A stretch of DNA of 64,000 nucleotides from Epithemia pelagica. Lineage: Eukaryota > Bacillariophyta > Bacillariophyceae > Surirellales > Surirellaceae. This document shows positions 60,433-64,000 of the stretch, piece by piece. Location of the stretch: the NCBI GenBank assembly GCA_946965045.2, contig OX337241.1:1736001-1800000 (forward strand). The letters run 5' to 3'. Each line of letters starts with the position of its first letter. The first letter of the stretch is position 1. The notes beneath the pieces were generated by a model that saw only the letters and a program-made list of their open reading frames with translations, was not told the DNA's origin and made no database searches. The translations under genes were made by a program, and so were the position numbers.

Positions 60433-61702
60433 CTCAGTACTGGTCGAGGGTTTTAGACGCAGAGGGGAAGAGAAAAGTTTATCATTTCACATGGATAATG
60501 GCGACAAAATACGATCCATCAATTACATACGGAACCACATTTATTGTTGCATGCACAAATTACACACTCTTTCGATAAGCAGGTTGTCATCGGGCGACAC
60601 AGAGAGACGACTCGTTGTGTGAAGGCGCGTTGACAACAACGATGTCGTCCCCATACATATGCCAACGGGGAACTTAATTCCATAGATCGAGTTACAGGAT
60701 TTCTGTTGTTCCCATGTGGAACTGCGTAGCCGTTGCTAACTTCATATCCGTGGCGTGGAGATGTGTGTTTGGTGATGCAAAAATAGTGTCGCTAGTCGCT
60801 GTGGTCCTTCCAGAGCCACCTTCTATCGTTGCCCAACAAATTTGCGAGCGCTTGGTTATAGGGGTGATAGAATTCATACAGGTACTTCCTTGTGGAGGGC
60901 GAAAGGCTTTCACGGAGTAACGTTTCACTTCGTTTCTCCTCCTCTCGCAATTGCGCCAGTGCCATGTTATGCACTTCAGGGCGATACATAGCATAAAACT
61001 CATCTTGGGTGAGGAACGAGGAAACATCGTCTGAATCGACTCCTAAAAAGTTCAAAACTTGCTTGTAAACCTTTTGGGGAGTGGCTTTGAATTGTTCAAA
61101 CTGAATCACCATCAGATCCACGTTGAGGGTATAGTAATTGAGCCATCGACTTAACTGGATCGCATACATTCCTCTCTGTAGGAATCGTTGGTTTTCTCCA
61201 TGATTTCCAAACCCACGAAATGAAATAGAATCCAAATAATCTTGTTCCTCCATCGGAATGACCGGAGGTACAAACCGAGAATCACCATTTTGAACTTGTT
61301 GTGTTTGTGATTCATTGCCATGAGTCCTCAAAGGATCTGGCAAAAAAGGAGCCGTAGATAAGTTGTATTGATGCATCAGCTTCAGTTCACTATTTAGCAA
61401 ACGTTCCAACCTCATCGATCGGCCACCATTGGGTTGTTGGATTCGCGTGATCAGTTTGCGCATGGTATAGTGGCTAAACAGTCGATCCACAGGATTCCGC
61501 AGCATAACGATGATCTTTGGTTTCCATGGATGACAAGTTTTGATCATGGACTGTGGAATGTGAGGCCATACCATGTAGAACGGAGTCTTTTCAAACGTCA
61601 TAATCCGAGTGCGTGAGACATGGTTCAACTCGTTTCCATACACTTGCAAGTTCGCGGGACCTGTGATGTTGACGTTGGTGGGACGATGAGTTTGATTGTA
61701 GA
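60322..61702. repeat. Tandem segmental duplication, copy 2
   Basis: Counterpart of 55848-56998. In this copy the sulfotransferase is complete and egt1 is reduced to its last codons. It is longer than copy 1 mainly because copy 1 suffered a deletion of about 230 bp in the sulfotransferase. Confidence 0.88.
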
Positions 61703-62474
61703 TTTGCTTGTGCAAAGAATGCTGCTTCCTCAACAATTTACCAAAACTTGATTCGTCCAATGACGTGAGGTTGTACTTGGTCTTGATTTGGCCAGGGAAG
61801 TCAAGCTGGGCACTGTAGACATCTCGCAGGCGACAGTGAAGAGACGTCCCAGTTTCATTTAGAAACTGACGTCTGAGTTTTCCCAGTTCAACTCCATAAT
61901 GCCTGATAAATCAACGATCGAGGGAAAACCGTGAGAAGGGCAAGAGAGACCGAGCGACGGGGAATGAGATTGCTTTCCTGAACAAAAAGATCCTCACAAA
62001 CGCAACGCTCATCAATGTCAATGAATTCGAATCTTACATGTCAAAAAAGTGTTCTTCAAAGTGCGACGATCGGACCAACAAAGGGTGCTTTTCCAGCAAG
62101 GCTGCCAATGCCGTTGTTCCACATTTTTGTGCACCAATTAAAACAAAGTCAGGGACTTGGAATGGCTGAGCACCATTACGATCAGAAGGGCAAACCAACT
62201 TCGAGGCCATTCCTGATTTTAGTCTTTCTCTTGATTCTTTGGAGGATGAGATTGGAGGAGCGATGCTGGGGGGCGTGGCCAGTTGCCACCATACGATACT
62301 GGACCACTGTAAAACCAACCAGAAGAAGGATATCAAACCCAAGAGTCGACTCGGAAATCTATGTATCCATTGCGTTAGACGTTGCCTGTTTGAAGCAGAT
62401 TGGATGCATTTCTCAATGTTTCCAACCGCTGCTTCTAGAGTAAGTATAGCATTTCGTTTGGGTCTTACGATCAT
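60792..62474 (-). CDS. Golgi-type PAPS-dependent sulfotransferase
   Basis: Two exons on the minus strand, 62474..62038 and 61902..60792, are joined across a GTAAGA..CAG intron in phase 2 (FFDM|HYGVELGKLRRQF). The product has about 515 residues. ATG 62474 is the first in frame; a GTAAGA two codons later makes an extra 5' intron conceivable. Residues about 43-66 (LLGLISFFWLVLQWSSIVWW) form one membrane segment, giving a type II topology. The 5'-phosphosulfate loop is FVLIGAQKCGTTALAALL (110-127). The 3'-phosphate motif is MLRNPVDRLFSHY (about 279-291). These define the heparan/carbohydrate sulfotransferase class, which moves sulfate from PAPS to glycans in the Golgi lumen. The acceptor is unknown; sulfated polysaccharides are common in diatom cell walls and mucilage. 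A broken paralogue lies at 56310-56998. Confidence 0.88.
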
Positions 62475-63194
62475 TGTGAGTTGTGAGCGCGCAAGAACGA
62501 AAACGCCTGGCACACAACTTGGATCCGAACTCGGAACCGACAAGTAGTCAGTGGCAGTCTATATGAGAGTGAATGGAGGCATAAACTTTATAAAATAAGT
62601 ATGGACTATACCAGGGAGTGATCCACAGATCCACAGCTTTGGACTAAAGGGCACAAACGAAGAAATACTATTCACCAAGAAAAAGCGTAAGGTAACGACT
62701 GGTTTCCTCCTAGAGTTCTAAGCGTAGCTTATATACTGACTCCTTCTACACCAGGAAGGGCCCGTTTAACGCAACAAGCAAGTGCCAAGAATTACCTATA
62801 TTTAAGTAGTTTTCTGCGTCTTGATACATACATAGCCAAAGAGTTGTCTTTGCTTGTTGTGTCCGAACAAAACTCTCAATCGTAAAATGGTCTCGGTATT
62901 GGAGGGTTCTTTCATCATGCGATCAAGGTTTGGTAATGCGATCCATCTCCATCAATCCAATAAGATCCAGAACCTGTTTCTAGGTAGATATGTCGAAACA
63001 CTCTGCGTTCCGCAGGTCGTGAATGCACCAAAAGATACCGCTGATATTTTCCAGTCCATTCAAAAATAATCATGTTCGTTTCCGCCAAACTGGTGGTTTT
63101 TTATAGACTTTCCAAGGCATACTTGAAGATGGACCGTACAAAGTGGAGTCTGTCCGCAACAATGGGTTCCGGGGCGAGACAACCTGAACGGTAA
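62475..63194. other. Intergenic region, nothing recognised
   Basis: These 720 bases are 5' of the sulfotransferase and 3' of the next minus-strand gene. A short frame at 62887-63069 has no recognisable feature. Confidence 0.4.
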
Positions 63195-63641
63195 CTAAGG
63201 AATCGCCCAGGACGGTAGATCCAGAGAGGCTGGATTCCAATCTTTCAAGGAATTCTTATCATCTTCCATTTCTCCCTGTTTTGCATTGTCCATATCATCA
63301 TCTTCTTCGGCATCTTCTTCATTGGGTGCAATCCAAAACCCCACTGAGGCAAGATTGTGTTGTTGGACCGACCACTCCCAGCAATTTTGAATCACATTTT
63401 CGTCAATTACAAATTGTCCACCTGGATCGGCAAAGGAAGATGGTTGTCGCGGGTACGGTTCCTGGGCAAACAACTCTTGCAAACGAGGATCGTCGTCATC
63501 AAACCCAGAGGACGACTCGTCGTCTGGATCTTCATCTCCCGCTATGGATGTCCTTTCTTGAGATTCTTCTTGTACGACGCCGCCCATTTTCTCAGCACAG
63601 TAACTGGGGTCCTCCTCATCGTCGCTCATGCATGCATTCAT
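63195..63641 (-). CDS. Small acidic protein of unknown function
   Basis: An intact 148-residue frame from ATG 63641. The sequence is strongly acidic at both ends (SDDEEDPSY; EEDAEEDDDMDN). A more ordered middle, DPRLQELFAQEPYPRQPSSF then FVIDENVIQNCWEWSVQQHN, contains conserved-looking aromatic residues. It resembles small acidic subunits or adaptor proteins rather than an enzyme, but I do not recognise a family. The composition and length argue for a real gene. Confidence 0.55.
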   Translation of the reverse strand: MNACMSDDEEDPSYCAEKMGGVVQEESQERTSIAGDEDPDDESSSGFDDDDPRLQELFAQEPYPRQPSSFADPGGQFVIDENVIQNCWEWSVQQHNLASVGFWIAPNEEDAEEDDDMDNAKQGEMEDDKNSLKDWNPASLDLPSWAIP

Positions 63642-64000
63642 GGTTCATGGGTCCCGATGATCTATGGCAAATGAGTAGGGGTCGGTGTCGGTCAGTAACC
63701 GTTGGAGTAGAAGTCAGTAAACGTTGTCAGTCTGAATGTCTGTAGTGTCTGTCTATAGGCCTTTGGATCTTGCAGCCATCTTATTGGGAGCCATTGGGGG
63801 AGCAGAATGCAACTCTGCTTATCTGCCGAGGAGTATTGCCATGGGTGTGTTCAAGAAGAGGCTTAATAAATTGTTTGCTGTGGAGAGTCATTCTATTGCT
63901 CCAATTTTAAATGCTTTCGGTAGGGAGAAACCCACACATACGGCGTCTTGTCTCTCGTTTTCGGTTGATCGTACAAGGTCACCAACTCTATCAGGAAACG
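63642..64000. other. Terminal intergenic stretch, nothing recognised
   Basis: These 359 bases are upstream of the acidic-protein gene. A short gtcggtgtcggtcagtaacc region near 63680 is mildly repetitive. An unfinished gene may continue beyond the window. Confidence 0.35.

Overview
The window is nuclear DNA from a eukaryotic alga, almost certainly a diatom. Genes are short-intron or intronless with GT..AG splice sites. One gene has a diatom-type plastid presequence (signal peptide followed by A|F). The Ty1/copia element resembles the diatom CoDi type, and four genes share a VHYH/GPPLALG motif that I associate with diatom-only families. The species cannot be named from the sequence. About half of the window is transposable-element DNA.

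Layout. 0.4-8 kb: a HERC-like RCC1-HECT ubiquitin ligase (four exons) faces a muniscin/mu-homology-domain endocytic adaptor (two exons). 8.1-14.5 kb: a TPR-like host gene on the minus strand is split by a 5.6 kb Ty1/copia retrotransposon with 391-bp LTRs and a CTCAG target duplication. 15.9-18.9 kb: a complete 3.0 kb hAT transposon (8-bp target duplication, 884-aa transposase). 19-22 kb: a repeat graveyard holding a 625-bp TIR element with nested decamer arrays, a 1.07 kb inverted-repeat element and a LINE remnant. 22.05-29.1 kb: a 7,048-bp hAT transposon with perfect 16-bp TIRs and a perfect 8-bp target duplication. It carries a 1,345-aa BED/hAT transposase and, convergently, a 607-aa protein with an endonuclease III-like HhH-GPD domain that keeps the catalytic Lys and Asp. 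This is the most novel item in the window.

29.1-36.8 kb: a plastid CSP41-like epimerase-fold RNA-binding protein, three members of the VHYH family and a four-EF-hand calmodulin-like protein. 37.0-45.6 kb: a tyrosine-recombinase (DIRS/Ngaro/PAT-type) retrotransposon with split direct repeats in the order A1-B1-A2-B2-A3-B3. 45.8-56 kb: an ankyrin-repeat protein, a fourth VHYH member on the minus strand, an AlkB-type dioxygenase, a PaO/Tic55-type Rieske oxygenase and an Egt1-type ergothioneine synthase. 55.8-62.5 kb: a tandem duplication of the egt1 3' end plus a sulfotransferase, with reciprocal decay of the two copies. A second copy of the 625-bp TIR element and a Crinkler/RHS-like P-loop NTPase gene lie between them. 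63.2-63.6 kb: a small acidic protein.

The host genes do not form a pathway cluster. What links the region is repeated transposition into and around housekeeping genes. Two young retroelements have near-identical terminal repeats but visibly broken reading frames, so either decay has been fast or some single-base indels are assembly errors. All domain calls are by eye from motifs; no database search was run.
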